This document shows, one piece after another, positions 26,644-47,640 of a stretch of DNA of 64,000 nt (its first letter is position 1; each line of letters opens with the position of its first letter). A program made the position numbers and the translations under genes. The stretch is from Muraenolepis orangiensis (Eukaryota > Chordata > Actinopteri > Gadiformes > Muraenolepididae), in contig CM051007.1 of assembly GCA_027704905.1 (NCBI GenBank), forward strand, positions 21,473,059-21,537,058, given 5' to 3'. The notes under the pieces were generated by a model that saw only the letters and a list, made by a program, of their open reading frames with translations, did no database searches and was not told the DNA's origin.

Positions 26644-27406
26644 GTTTTTTCACTTGGTATTGTTGGCTGCGATGATAAGATCATCGACCCAAATAGCAAT
26701 TATCACTTTCCCCTCCGTAGATTATTTTGAGTAGACGCAGTGGTCTGCCGGGTTCTGGGTGAAATTGTCATCTGTCAAACATTTATGCAGCATCTCATTC
26801 CAATTTCGCCCTGACTGCTTCAGGCCGTAAAATTGACTTCTCTAGCTTACACACTAGCTTTTCTCCCTGCTTTACATAACCCTCAGGTTGTTCCATGTAA
26901 ATGTCTCGATCGATGGGAGCATGCAGATAGGCCGTCTTCACATCCATCTGATGTAAAATCAAATCTTCCTGGGCTGCCTTTTGCATCAACACTCGTATAC
27001 TTGTCAGGTTGGCGGAGAACGTCTCCCCATAATCTATCCCCGCCCTCTGACTGTATCCTTTCGCTACAAATCTAGCCTTGTACTTGTCGTGTCCGTCGCC
27101 CTTAATTGAGTACACCCATCTTCCTCCCACTGTTTTCCTGCCCTCTGGCAATTTTGTCAGGGTGAACGTCTGGTTGTCTTCTAGGGACTTGATCTCCTCA
27201 TCCATCGCTCTTCCCCACTTTACTGACTCGGTCGATGTCATGGCCTCTTTAAAGGTCAGAGGTACGCAAACTGCTCTGTAGCAATAATCTACGCTGGTGA
27301 GTGTACTATCATCCTCACTATCTTCCTGAGTATAATCCGTCAGGTACCCCGGGGGTTTACGCTCCCTGCTGGGATATCTCCCACTGTCTGAGGCATGTGG
27401 CGCCAC
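26644..27406 (-). pseudogene. Ty1/copia pol: reverse transcriptase
   Basis: Minus-strand frame 27406-26795 contains WGRAMDEEIKSLEDNQTF, GGRWVYSIKGDG, YKARFVAKGYSQ, DYGETFSA and HQMDVKTAYLHAPI (first catalytic Asp), ending in EQPEGYV. The frame is then lost. The catalytic box is still readable further on in another frame as IWVDDLIIAANN (about 26660-26710). The YVDD to WVDD form is, to my knowledge, common in animal copia elements and is not a defect in itself. The frameshifts make the gene non-functional. Confidence 0.9.
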
Positions 27407-27531
27407 CCTAGGGTGCTCCTCACCACCATCCTCGGGTGCTGACTGTGGACCGTCAGTCTGTACATCTGCGCTCCGTACATTAGGCTGTGGGGTCTCTACC
27501 CTCTCTTCACAGTCTCCCTCTGGGTCCAGTT

Positions 27532-28149
27532 CTAGCTTCTGGGTCTGAGTCCCGCTATCACAGTTGTCTTGGTGACAAACTTTACCAGTCTGTGCTTCTG
27601 CACCTTCCCTTTGTCGAGGTAGTAAACTAGGTAGGCGGGACTGCCCTTGTCATGTCCTACAAAGCGTCCTTTCTCACATCTGGAGTCCAGTTTTCCCCTG
27701 TCCTGCTGGTACGCATAGCACACTGACCCAAACGTATGCATCCTAGCCAAATTGCACTTTTTCCCTGTCAGTGCTGAATATGGCGTAGTGCCCGTGTGCT
27801 TATTAAAACACCGGTTTCTGGTATGGGCTGCTTCCTGAATGGCATAGTGCCAAAGGCTCTTAGGTAGATCACTGTCTATGAACATACATCTGGCCATTTC
27901 GAAAAGAGTGCGCCCTTCTCTTTCAGCTGTCCCATTCTGGTGAGGGGAATAAGGACAAGACGTCTCGTGCCTAATCTTGTTCATTCTCAGTAGTGTTTGA
28001 AACTCCTTACTAGTGAACTCGGTCCCGTTATCTGACCTGATGCATTTTACAGTCCCATAAGGGGCTACATCTGCCAGATACTTCTCAGTGGCTAGAACTG
28101 CATCACTTTTCGCTTTCAGAAAATAAACAAACACTGCCCCTGTACACAC
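27532..28149 (-). pseudogene. Ty1/copia pol: integrase core
   Basis: The minus-strand frame covers the rve core: GAVFVYFLKAKSD, IRSDNGTEFTSKEF (second catalytic Asp), CPYSPHQNGTAEREGRTL (catalytic Glu region), LWHYAIQEAAHTRNR, then HTFGSVCYAY and GRFVGHD. The gag-to-pol order is that of Ty1/copia, with integrase before reverse transcriptase. The first catalytic Asp would lie just upstream, where the frame is broken (28150-28241). Confidence 0.9.
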
Positions 28150-28241
28150 ATCTGTGAATCAGTGCATATACTTGAAACCATCTATGGACTCATTATTTAC
28201 TGGGCCAGCCAAATCGGTGTTCACCAACTCGAGTGGTGTCT

Positions 28242-29204
28242 TCACTTTATCGTTCTGTGGGTGAACTTTCCCTCTATGCATACTGCACATTCTTTGTCAG
28301 GTTTACACTTTGTACCCTTAATATGCATGCCTACGGTTACATCCTGCAGCTTTAAAACATCCTCATAATTGCAGTGACCCATAATCTCATGCCATGTTTG
28401 AATATCATGGCTGACAAGACACACATCATCAGCATCACACTCGGTTTGCAGATAGTACATCCTCTTACATACATAAATGTCAAACCTTGTACCATCCGGT
28501 AACACTAGTACATCTTTACCTTCGTCAAAGAACACCTTGGCGCCTTGAGTGGTAGCAGACTTCACGGAGAGGATATCTTGGGGGTACGATGGGATGTAAA
28601 GGGCGTTCTTTAGAGTCACTTTACACCGTCGTCCCTCGCTGTCTATCAGACATACCTGTGCCTCTCCCCTGCCTTGTGCCACCCCGAAGGTGCGCTTCCC
28701 GTCCGCCAATTCCATGCTGTGTCTCTCCGGCTTGAAGGTGCTGTTGAAGTTCTTGAATTTGCTCTCGTCGTTGATGATGTGAGACGACGCTCCCGTGTCG
28801 ACGATCAGTCCCTTTCTCTGGGTCTGTAGCTGTTGTCTCGGTAGGCTGGTGTCTTCCGTTTGTGCTCTGAGGGTGTAGTCTTCCCCTCCCGCAGCTGCTC
28901 GGGCGCCATCTTGTCCACGCCTTGCTTCATGGCCGCCGTCATCTTGTCCACGCCTTGCTTCATGGTCGCCGCCATCTTGCACGTGGGCGCACCGAGCGCC
29001 ACCACCGCGGTCTTTCTTCGTGCACGCTTTGTCCGTGTGCCCCTGGCTTTTACAGAAATTACACCAAACTTTCTTTGTGCATTCGTCTTTTCGGTGGCCC
29101 TTCTCTCCGCATCGCCAACACACCAGCCCGTTGCGTTCTCCGTCTCCGTCGCGGATGTCTCGCTTGGCGGGCTTTCTCTTTGGCCCCGCTTGGGCCGCCA
29201 GCAC
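28242..29204 (-). pseudogene. Ty1/copia gag end, protease and pre-integrase region
   Basis: From the right: two CCHC-type knuckles (CWRCGEKGHRKDEC and CNFCKSQGHTDKAC), a degenerate repeat with HEARRGQD twice, the aspartic protease motif IVDTGASSHI, ADGKRTFGVAQGRG, and the pre-integrase zinc region (WHEIMGHCNYEDVLKL, CAVC). The gag N-terminus is absent because a hAT-type element begins at 29278. The frame stays open over 320 residues, so decay is modest. Confidence 0.9.
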
Positions 29205-29277
29205 CCTCTCGCCCGTGGCTGGGGCTGAATCTTCTGAGGCCTCGAAGTTCGAAGGTCACGTAATGTGTCCTCTAAAA

Positions 29278-29766
29278 CAGGGGTTCCCAACCTTTTTTGT
29301 GCCACGGACCGGCAGATACATGAAAAAAAAATCGCGGACCGGTTGTCAATTTTCGCGGACAAGTTGTCAAAGTGTGTGTCAACACACCCCTAACAAAACG
29401 GCAGGGCTCGATTTCAGTATAAACGCGCGTGTACGCGGAGCACCGTAACAAAACCGACTCGTTCGCGACCGACACGTCACTAGCGCGTAGTCTCTTTAGT
29501 AGCCCGTGTAACTGAAAGTCTCTCGTTATGCCGCCGATATATATTTAATCTATATATATAGATTATAACGCCCATATATACCGCTATATAATCTATATAT
29601 ATATAGATTATACTATATATATAATCTCTATATATATAGATTATACCGCCCGCCGTTCACCTATACTCAAATTATTTGAGTCAAATATGATGATAAACAC
29701 ACAGCTGTTTCGCGGCCCGGCAGTAACACCTCCATGGCCCGGTACCGGTTCCGGTTGGGAACCCCG
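29278..29766. mobile_element. hAT-type non-autonomous element with GGGGTTCCCAACC terminal repeats
   Basis: Left end CAGGGGTTCCCAACC (29278-29292); right end GGTTGGGAACCCCG (29753-29766) is its inverted match at 14 positions. It has subterminal CGGACCGG / CCGGTACCGG runs. Inside are a deleted fragment of the AGCCGGCTC-type hAT (about 29387-29484) and an AT-rich set of palindromes (29530-29650). It truncates the Ty1/copia gag. I could not find a convincing 8-bp target duplication. Confidence 0.7.
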
Positions 29767-29827
29767 AGAAGAGCCCTAGAGGCCCTAGGCATTTGCCTAC
29801 TCCGCCTATAGGAGGCGCCGGGCCTGG

Positions 29828-30845
29828 TATGACGACACAGAGCGGTGTTAAAGAACACCTCTCGACGTGTCTTCCTGTAAGCTCCTTCACGGGTTTCGCT
29901 ACACTATATAGTATCACCTGATAAACCTGAAAAACTCCAATTACAGTCAGTATCAACCTGGTAAGCAATTCAAACACGAAGTTCAGTCCCTCCAGTAGTT
30001 GAAACAATCATTTATACTTTATCACATATCACTTACAGTTGCTAAAAGACAGTCTACTAGGTATACAAACAGTTCTAAGATTACTTATAGAGTATGTGTG
30101 AGATATGAGCATAATAATAGGTATATGTATATATATATATATATATACAGGTAAGTAAGAATAAGTATATAACGTAGGTAGTGATCAGGGGTACGCAATT
30201 GTGAAAAACAGGATAAATATATATAAATATATATTTAATCACAGGTTGCGTTAAGCTGTCAATAATTAGTTCATTATGCAAATTCTGCGCTTTAGTGGGC
30301 GTTTTATTTTAATTGTTTTATCTCATTCTTCATGAAGAGAGTATACTCATTAAAACAGAGAAACATGGATGAAAGCTTGGATGCGCAATCTTCCGCGTAG
30401 TTGCGGATAATAAGTAAAGCTTTCACTCGGTGGTTAACTCTTTAGCCTGTCGGCATATTTATTTAGTGCAATCTAGTGACAACACTTAACAAAGCCCCGG
30501 TGCCTCCGGGTAGGGCGGTACACCTTTAATAAAAAGGGTGCGTGGCTTAAAGTCTTCCCCCTAACGTTCCTCCCTCCCTCCCTCCCTATATAGTCATAGC
30601 AGCGCGTGTTGCGTCAGCTCAGATCTCAGCGTGGAAGCCGGCAGTCCATTCCAATTCTCCATCGTCTCGACTTATTGTGGGCCAACAAAAAAAGGTACGC
30701 TTAGAAGCCATTTCACGAAGATACACGTCGTTTATTATTATATTGATTTATTTACAGGGAATACGCTATTTACTAAGGCTATGTACTTAAGGTGTACGGC
30801 TCAGATATGTAATATAGAGAGAGCGTGATGACCGTCACCTCGTGT
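29828..30845. repeat. Interspersed repeat R, copy 2
   Basis: Starts near GGTATGACGACACAGAGCGG, runs through the same ordered landmarks as copies 1 and 3, and ends near the TGACCGTCACCTCG block. The internal TA tract is only about 22 bp. It has no hAT insertion. It lies 1 kb upstream of asns copy A, matching the position of copy 3 relative to asns copy B. Confidence 0.8.
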
Positions 30846-31905
30846 GCTCTCTAAAAGAAAGCATGACAACGATGGACATAGCTATGGTGCTAAAATAGGA
30901 AAAATGTAAACGACTAGTTGTACATGTACCTGTACATGCGCCCGGGAGTTTTATATTGGACTTCAATGGGGAGCTGGATGACAATCCTCCGTACTTTTAA
31001 ATAAAACCTTTTTAAATGAGCTGTAGGGGGCGCTGTTGGTACTTTGACACGGGGACATGATTGCTGTGCTTTCGAAGTGTTAAAGTAGTATCAGTATTTT
31101 CACAGATGAATCTTGTTAAATTTATATGTATTTATTTTTCTCTTGCAAGTTTATTTTTCTCAGATTTTTGGGAGGATGGTCCTCCCTTTCCTCAATAAAC
31201 GAGCCTCCACTGCTGTACTATATTATATATAATATAATAATATTATATAGGTAATATATAATATTCTGTATTATATATTACCATGCACTTTACTGTAACA
31301 TTTGCACTCTGGTTAGATGGCAAATTATTTCCGCTGTACTTGTGCTGTACAATGACAATGCATTTTAATCTAAACTACAGACGGCGTCAGAGAAGTTACC
31401 CATCTCCGTCCGACCCCTTCGTTCCACAGTGGGAGTGGGATTAAAATCACCTCACCAAAAAACACAAATGACTTATTTACTATTCATATAGTACACTTTC
31501 AGTATACACAATTGAATTACACTGCCTATTTAGTTATACACATTACTAATGCATATTAGTTGATAATGGGAACTTTATTCGTCCCTGGTGAGAAACGTGT
31601 ATATCCCAAACGTGTATATCCAAGGCCACGGATATCATTTTACTACCATTGTGAACCCTCAAAACTCTTCTGTTCACCATAGCCTTTGTCCTCTTTCCCA
31701 TCCCTTTCCCCTCATTTCAGTGCTACTTTAGTTTATTCCCTTTATTTCTTTTTGTATTTAGCCTTAGCTGTTTGCTTGTTTGTTTTTTACCCCTCTTGAA
31801 AGGCGCTATATAAACTCAAGTTATTATTACCAGCTATTGTGCTCACTGTTTTTCTCTCCCCCTCTCTCTCTCTCCTCTCTCACTCCTCGGCACCCCAGGG
31901 ACAAC
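30846..31905. other. asns copy A upstream region
   Basis: 30946-31140 matches 48100-48290 upstream of copy B (shared GGGAGTTTTATATTGGACTT and GTAGGGGGCGCTGTTGGTAC). After this, copy A has about 700 bp absent from B: the 24685-25110 segment copy (31246-31688) and a CT-rich stretch with a SINE-like tail (about 31790-31830). A splice acceptor (CACCCCAG, 31891-31898) just before the ATG shows a non-coding first exon further upstream, which I could not locate; the promoter is therefore unidentified. Confidence 0.6.
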
Positions 31906-41518
<9,613 letters not shown>

Positions 41519-43262
41519 TTCACACTGTGTGCCCCGAACAAGAACCAAAACCATAGGCTTTGGTCACAGAGGCATAATACAAAGGGGCCAACACAGGTGA
41601 ATCTCATATAATAAATAATAGTTTTAAAGATTTAAAAACATATTTTCTTGTGTTTTTATTTTTTTGCGGGTGGCAAAACAAATGCAGGTACGGAACAATG
41701 AAATGCTAAAAGCAGCTAGAGATTTTTATTATTTAATTTATTTATTTATAAGTTTTTCTGAGCAAAAAGGGGTAATGTCTATGTATAATGTGCGCTATAC
41801 AGGGCATATGCTCAAAAGGAAGTTTCTTTGCTGCCGCAATTATATTGCGAGCGCAATGTGTTAAAGTGCAACGTTCCTCAGTCATCCTGTTCGTTTAACT
41901 AATTCATTAATTAAATTCAGAATTTCAAAGTTCCCAGTTCCGAATTTCCCGTTCAAATGGAAGGCACCATAACTTGCTGAGCTCCACCTGATTTTGCCCC
42001 CCTAATGTTACACCTCTGTGATATAGGCCAATGTTTCCACACAACGGTATTGATCCTGCTGCTATTATGGCTGCATGAAATAAAGTTTCCATTTAGGCAT
42101 CAGATGGGACGCTTGCGCCCTAACAAGGACCACGAAAGCCTGCCTGCTTTAGCTAAAAGAGTGTAACTACTTTCCTGCCGTGGGACACTACCAAATACAC
42201 TACCAAATACAATTCTTGAATCTTGAACCCTGAATGTCGTATTTCCTTCTTTCCAACTTTGTTTCAACCTTGATGCTGACTTCTTACTTGGTGTTGTGTG
42301 TTTAAGGCTTTGGAATAATGAATAGGAATATATGCTGTCATGCTGTCTTGCCTTTTGTTTTTTTGGGAAATAAAAGGTACATTTTGTTCCACCTCATTTG
42401 TTAGGGTTCTCATTCCCCCCCCCCCCTCCTTTTCCTGTCCAGAGTTAAATCTCCTAACAGCCCTGGCTACAATCAGTTTAAATCAATTCAATCATTTTTG
42501 TGTGAGCGTGTGTGTGTGTGTGTGTGTGTGTGGTTTAAGCAGGCCCGAGTCAGACTGATTAGACTCTTGCTGGGTGAGACTGCACACCTGTGGGTCTTTG
42601 GTAATCAACGCCCACGGGTTAAACCAGCCACCTCCACACACGCTCTTAGGAGGGCGCCAACATGTCTGCAATGATTCTCAAACTCAATAAAACGGTAAAA
42701 TCACCATCAAACTGTGTCCTTGTCATTGCAAGGAGCCCAAAGAAGCCCCTTTAGTGGCAGGTAGCCGCCTTCGAATGGCTACCGTTGTATTCCATAGCAT
42801 CAAGCTACGAGCACATACTGTACACTATTGTGGCATGTTTCACATAAAAACCAAACCAAAACCCTAAAACATTTAAAAAATCTATTTAAAACAAAGTTGG
42901 TACTGCAGGGGGAAAAAAACACTCATTTAATTTTACTTTTTTAAAGTGTACCCTTACAATAATTTAACATACTTCAACATTTAAAGTATACAGTGTATAC
43001 TGAAATAGTACTTTTAAGTAGAATCCTGTTCTACTGCAAGTACTGTATTAGGCATTATAGAAGTGTGATTCCAATATGTGACATGGTGAGAACATCTAAT
43101 CTCTGACAGCTTCACCGAGTCTTGTGCTTTATAGTTTTCTTGTTTGATAGTAGTTTTAGTTAAAGGGCCCATATCTATTCACAGGTGTGTTTTACTGTAC
43201 GATTAGGATGGAAGTAATGAGGGACTACTTAGGTATTACTAGTATTATGAATGACTTTACTT
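41519..43262. other. asns copy A 3' UTR and downstream sequence
   Basis: The AATAAA at 41610-41615 probably ends the transcript. Further on are a C-run (42416-42426), a short (GT)n and the dispersed repeat at 42508-42660. The rest is AT-rich sequence with no exon I recognise. The whole stretch is copied almost unchanged at 57404-59153. Confidence 0.6.
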
Positions 43263-43745
43263 GGCAATTGTCTTTCCCCACCCACCCTGCGTAGGCGCTG
43301 ACCAGCGATATGAACCTGCAGCAGTCTGTGATCCACCAGGCCAGCCAGGCGCTTAACTGCTGCACAGACGAGGGGCACGGCAAGGGCTCCCCAGTGGAGG
43401 CCGAGGCCCAGAGGCTGCTGCTGGTAGCAAGTGAGTCACAAACTACAGGCAGTTGGTTTATTGCTTCAAATATTTTATATCACCTAGCCGGGCTTTTTCA
43501 TTGTACTTTTTAAGCAATTACATGGTTATTGTTCAGGGGAGTTATTGGGCGAAATAGGGTCTATATTTTTATTTTGATGCTGTCTGTTCACATGTCTTGA
43601 CTTTTGTCAAAGGTGGACATGTTTCTGATTTGCCCAGTACTAAGGTCAATATTTAATAATTGAGCATGACGTGTATGCAAGAGTATTACCGTCACTCTGA
43701 TGACGTCCTTAAGAAGGGTTTACTTGTACCTTCTGCTTTAAAGCA
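43263..43745 (+). pseudogene. Chimeric anln fragment: exon 12 region joined to anln 3' UTR (copy A)
   Basis: 43263-43518 matches anln intron 11, exon 12 (here 43295-43430) and intron 12. At ...TTTTTAAGCAAT it switches directly to anln 3' UTR sequence (TACATGGTTATTGTTCAG...), equivalent to deleting about 6.4 kb between 13096 and 19543. Exon 12 keeps its AG and GT and an open frame (ALTSDMNLQQSVIHQASQAL) but has one replacement relative to anln (EEHGKG to EGHGKG). It has no promoter or neighbouring exons, so it is a non-functional fragment. Confidence 0.9.
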
Positions 43746-44780
43746 CACAAATAAATGGTCAACATCAGTCAAAGACTCTGTTTTATTCGAGGGACTGCTA
43801 CAGTAAGAACTTTGCTTTCACCTGTCACAACTAACTGCCAACGGACGGACGGCAAAGATCAAAGCAGTGAGTTTCAGCGTTCAACGGTGATTCATCGAAG
43901 CAAGGCGCGGCCCACATTCAAAATGGACGGCGCCACGGACGAGGCAGATAGCCAAATAAAGGAATGTAACGTTACAGAAACAACGGAAATAAAGGAAAGT
44001 AGCATTACAGAATTAACATTACCACGTCGTTCTGAACGTACTAGTGTGCACACAGAAAAAATGCTAGCCTACCAAAGTGATGAACTTGATAAAAAAGAAA
44101 AAAAGACTGCTTACACTATATGCCTTTTGGAAAGGTTCTATCAGAACAATCAAGGATGATTTAAAGAGAGACATATCAGACATTGACATGGCTAAAATGG
44201 CAGACCTTATTGAAAAGGGAACTGCAGATGTCATGAAAGTGTACGGTGAAATAAGAGAACATACAACAGTAACAAATGAGACGCAAAGTAGATGCATGCG
44301 AAGCAGTAACTAAAGACATGCTGAAAATAATCTATGAGCGCTTAGCAGAAGTAGATGGTGACTTTGATGCAGAGCGTGAAAGGAAGCGTCTCCGTCAGCT
44401 ACACGCCCACGACTATGCCCACTCCATTTACAGCACTGCCTCTCAATCACAACACTCAAGTCGTCACTCAGCATCACTGAGTATAGCAGCCAAGAGAGCA
44501 GATGCAGTCGTAGAGCTCGCCGCTAAGGAAGTTCAATACAAATGAATGGAAGAAGAAATAGAGCAAAAGGAAAAAATAAGACTAATGGAAGAGCAGCATA
44601 AGACCGGCAGAGGGTTGAATTACAGCGACTACAAGTAAAAGGGAACCTGGAGACTGCTCGCGTCAAACTCCAGACGTATGACAGAGAGATCAAACAGATC
44701 GGCGATGATGAGCGGTACATAGAACAGAACGTCCAGGAATATGATGAACAGCTCATAGAACGAAACTACATTCAGAAAAA
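43746..44780 (+). pseudogene. Broken gag-like coiled-coil ORF of an unidentified retroelement
   Basis: An ATG at 43923 opens a frame that continues through two frameshifts (about 44100 and 44290) to a stop near 44545, with related Glu/Lys-rich sequence to about 44780. Readable pieces: LTLPRRSERTSVHTEKMLAY, DELDKKEKK, DISDIDMAKMADLIEKGTAD, RRKVDACEAVTKDMLKIIYE, HDYAHSIYSTASQSQHSSRH and AAKRADAVVELAAKE. The long heptad-like charged helices suggest a retrotransposon gag N-terminus, possibly BEL/Pao, but I see no zinc knuckle, protease or polymerase. The preceding sequence with AATAAATGGTCAACATCAG and TGTTTTATTCGAGGGACTG looks like an LTR end and also occurs before the second gap (59690-59775). 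Confidence 0.5.
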
Positions 44781-44785
44781 GAGGG

Positions 44786-45920
44786 GTCGTTTTATAATCG
44801 GGGTTTAGACTTTTCGATGTACCGTAATTGCACATGTAATTGCGCAACAGATCGCGCCAAACGAGTGTTCCGAGACACCGCGCGACACTTAAAGTAACTC
44901 AAAGTCTTAAAGTAACAGTACATAAAAATAGTTACCTGGAGAGATAGAAATGGAGAGACACAGCGACCAACTTGAAAAAAGTGGCTCAAAAGTAGGGCAA
45001 GTTAATAAACAGGAGAGACGAAGTTACGATGCCAATTTTAAGATAATGGTGATAAACGAAGCAGAGACATCAAACACCTGTCATTGCGACGCAGGACAAG
45101 CCTTGCCCAGCGCTTGCCCTCAGACTTCAGAGAGAAGCTACTGTCTTATCAGCGATATGTGATCAAGTTAAGGAAGAAGCACTCATACCCCCTTAATCAG
45201 ATGGGCAATGCTGATCAAACGCCTGTGTATTTTGACATGCCAACATCCGTCACTGTGCATAAGAAAGGCGACAAATCAGTGATCTACTGATCTACTGGAA
45301 ACGAGAAGAGCCGAGTAACGGTCATGTTAACGCGCCTCGCAGATGGGACAAAACTTCCCCCGTACGTGGGGGATTATGGTACGTGCCCAGGCAAAGGGCT
45401 GGATGGAGACGGAGCTTGTGGTGGACTGGCTCAAGGTGGTGTGGGGCAGACGGCGTGGGGGACTCAGAAAGAAGAGGAACATGTTGATTCTGGATGCTTT
45501 CCGTGGACACTTCAAAACGCCAGTCAAAAAGCAAGTGAAAGAGTTGAATGGTGACCTAGTGATCATACCGGGCGGAATGACAAGCCAGCTGCAGGTGTTG
45601 GATGTGGTCGTCAACAAACCATTCAAGGTTCATCTGCGCAACAGATCCACAGAGTGGCTCCTGGCTGCTAATCACGCACTGACACCGTCTGGAAAAATCC
45701 AAAAGCCTGCAGTACGTTTGCTCTGTGAATGGATCTTGCAAGCATGGGCTGACGTTTCCCCAGAAAGCATCATTAATGGGTTAAGAAATGCTGCGTACCA
45801 AATGCCATGGATGGCAGCGAGGATGACGTGATGTGGGAGGAGACAGCGAGGATGACGTGGGAGGAGACGGGGGAGCAGACACCGTGAGTGACGATAGCGG
45901 GAGCGAGAGAACAACCCAGC
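44786..45920 (+). pseudogene. Pogo/Tigger-type DDE transposase relic, copy 1 (no terminal repeats)
   Basis: Same family as 60844-62343 but in opposite orientation. Broken frames carry MERHSDQLEKS, RRSYDANFKIMVINEAE, LPSDFREKLLSYQRYVIKLR, NADQTPVYFDMP (first catalytic Asp), MLILDAFRGHFKTPVKK (second), IIPGGMTSQLQVLDVVVNKP (third) and EWLLAANH. The N-terminal DNA-binding part is joined to RRRTSLAQRLP after an internal deletion at NTCHC. Both ends are truncated, so no TIR is visible. Inactive. Confidence 0.85.
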
Positions 45921-45924
45921 ATGT

Positions 45925-46400
45925 TTATTTAGTGCAATCTAGTGACAACACTTAACAACACGGATGAAAGCCCCGGTGCCTCCGGGTAGGGCGGTACACC
46001 TTTAATAAAAAAGGGTGCGTGGCTTAAAGTTTTTCCCCTAACGATAGCGGAGCTGTTCCTCCCGCCCTCCCTCCCTATAGTAATAGCAGCGCGTGTTGCG
46101 TCAGCGCAGATCTCAGCGTGGAAGCTCTTGTAGAGTCTATTCCAATTCACCATCGTCTTGACTTATTGTGGGCCAACAAAAAAAAGGTACGCTTAGAAGC
46201 CATTTCACGAAGATACACGTCGTTTATTATTATATTGATTTATTCACAGGGAATACGCTATTTACTAAGGCTATGTACTTAAGGTGTACGGCTCAGATAT
46301 GTAATATAGAGAGAGCGTGATGACCGTCACCTCGCGTGCTCTCTAAAAGAAAGCATGACAACAATGGACATAGCCATGGTGCTAAAATGGAGGAAAAATG
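45925..46400. repeat. Interspersed repeat R, partial copy
   Basis: Holds the 3' part of R from TTTATTTAGTGCAATCTAGT through GCCCCGGTGCCTCCGGGTAG and TACGCTTAGAAGCCATTTCA to AAAGCATGACAACAATGG. It is joined directly to the pogo relic at its left end. Confidence 0.75.
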
Positions 46401-46567
46401 TAAATGACTAGCTCTATAAGTTATATTTTTTTGACCTGGTATTATACCTAGTAGACTGTTTTTACATTATGTTTAACCACTGTACACCAGTAGCGGCTGG
46501 TGGTTGTTAAAGTAGTGCGTTGGTGAGAGTGTCGGTTCGGGGTGTGTTATCTTGTTACTATGGAGCC

Positions 46568-46860
46568 ATGTCAGTATGACGACTCAGAGCGGTGTTAAAG
46601 AACACCTCTCGACGTGTCTTCCTGTAAGCTCCTTCACGGGTTTCGCTACACTATATAGTATCACCTGATAAACCTGAAAAACTCCAATTACAGTCAGTAT
46701 CAACCTGGTAAGCAATTCAAACACGAAGTTCAGTCCCTCCAGTAGTTGAAACAATCATTTATACTTTATCACATATCACTTACAGTTGCTAAAAGACAGT
46801 CTACTAGGTATACAAACCGTTCTAAAGATTACTTATAGAGTATGTGTGAGATATGAGCAT

Positions 46861-46906
<46 letters not shown>

Positions 46907-47640
46907 GTAAGTAAGAATAAGTATATAACAGGTAGTGATCAGGGGTACGCAATTGTGAAAAACAGGATAAATATATATAAATATATATTTAATCACAGGT
47001 TGCTTTGAGCTGTCAATAATTAGTTCGTTATGCAAATTCTGCGCTTTAGTGGGCGTTTTATTTTAATTGTTTTATCTCATTCTTCATGAAGAGAGTATAC
47101 TCATTAAAACAGAGAAACATGGATGAAAGCTTGGATGCGCAATCTTCCGCGTAGTTGCGGATAATAAGTAAAGCTTTCACTCGGTGGTTAACTCTTTAGC
47201 CTGTCGGCATATTTATTTAGTGCAATCTAGTGACAACACTTAACAAAGCCCCGGTGCCTCCGGGTAGGGCGGTACACCTTTAATAAAAAGGGTGCGTGGC
47301 TTAAAGTCATTCCCCTAACGATAGCGGAGCTGTTACTTCCTCCCTCCCGCCCTCCCTCCCTATATAGTAATAGCAGCGCGTGTTGCGTCAGCACAGATCT
47401 CAGCGTGGAAGCGGGCAGTCCATTCCAATTCACCGTAGTCTCGACTTATTGTGGGCCAACAAAAAAAAGGTACGCTTATAGAAGCCATTTCACGAAAGAT
47501 ACACGTCGTTTATTATTACATTGATTTATTCACAGGGAATACGCTATTTACTAAGGCTATGTACTTAAGGTGTACGGCTCAGATATGTAATATAGAGAGA
47601 GCGTGATGACCGTCACCTCGCGTGCTCTCTAAAATAAAGC
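46568..47640. repeat. Interspersed repeat R, copy 3
   Basis: A full-length match to copy 2 (GACGACTCAGAGCGGTGTTA through the TGACCGTCACCTCG block), with an internal TA tract of about 40 bp. It lies upstream of asns copy B as copy 2 does upstream of copy A, and so may mark the duplication unit. Confidence 0.8.

Noticed and set aside
26660..26710. WVDD instead of YVDD in the copia RT as a catalytic defect
   Set aside because: A tryptophan at this place is, to my knowledge, seen in animal copia elements, and the two aspartates are present; the frameshifts are the real damage.
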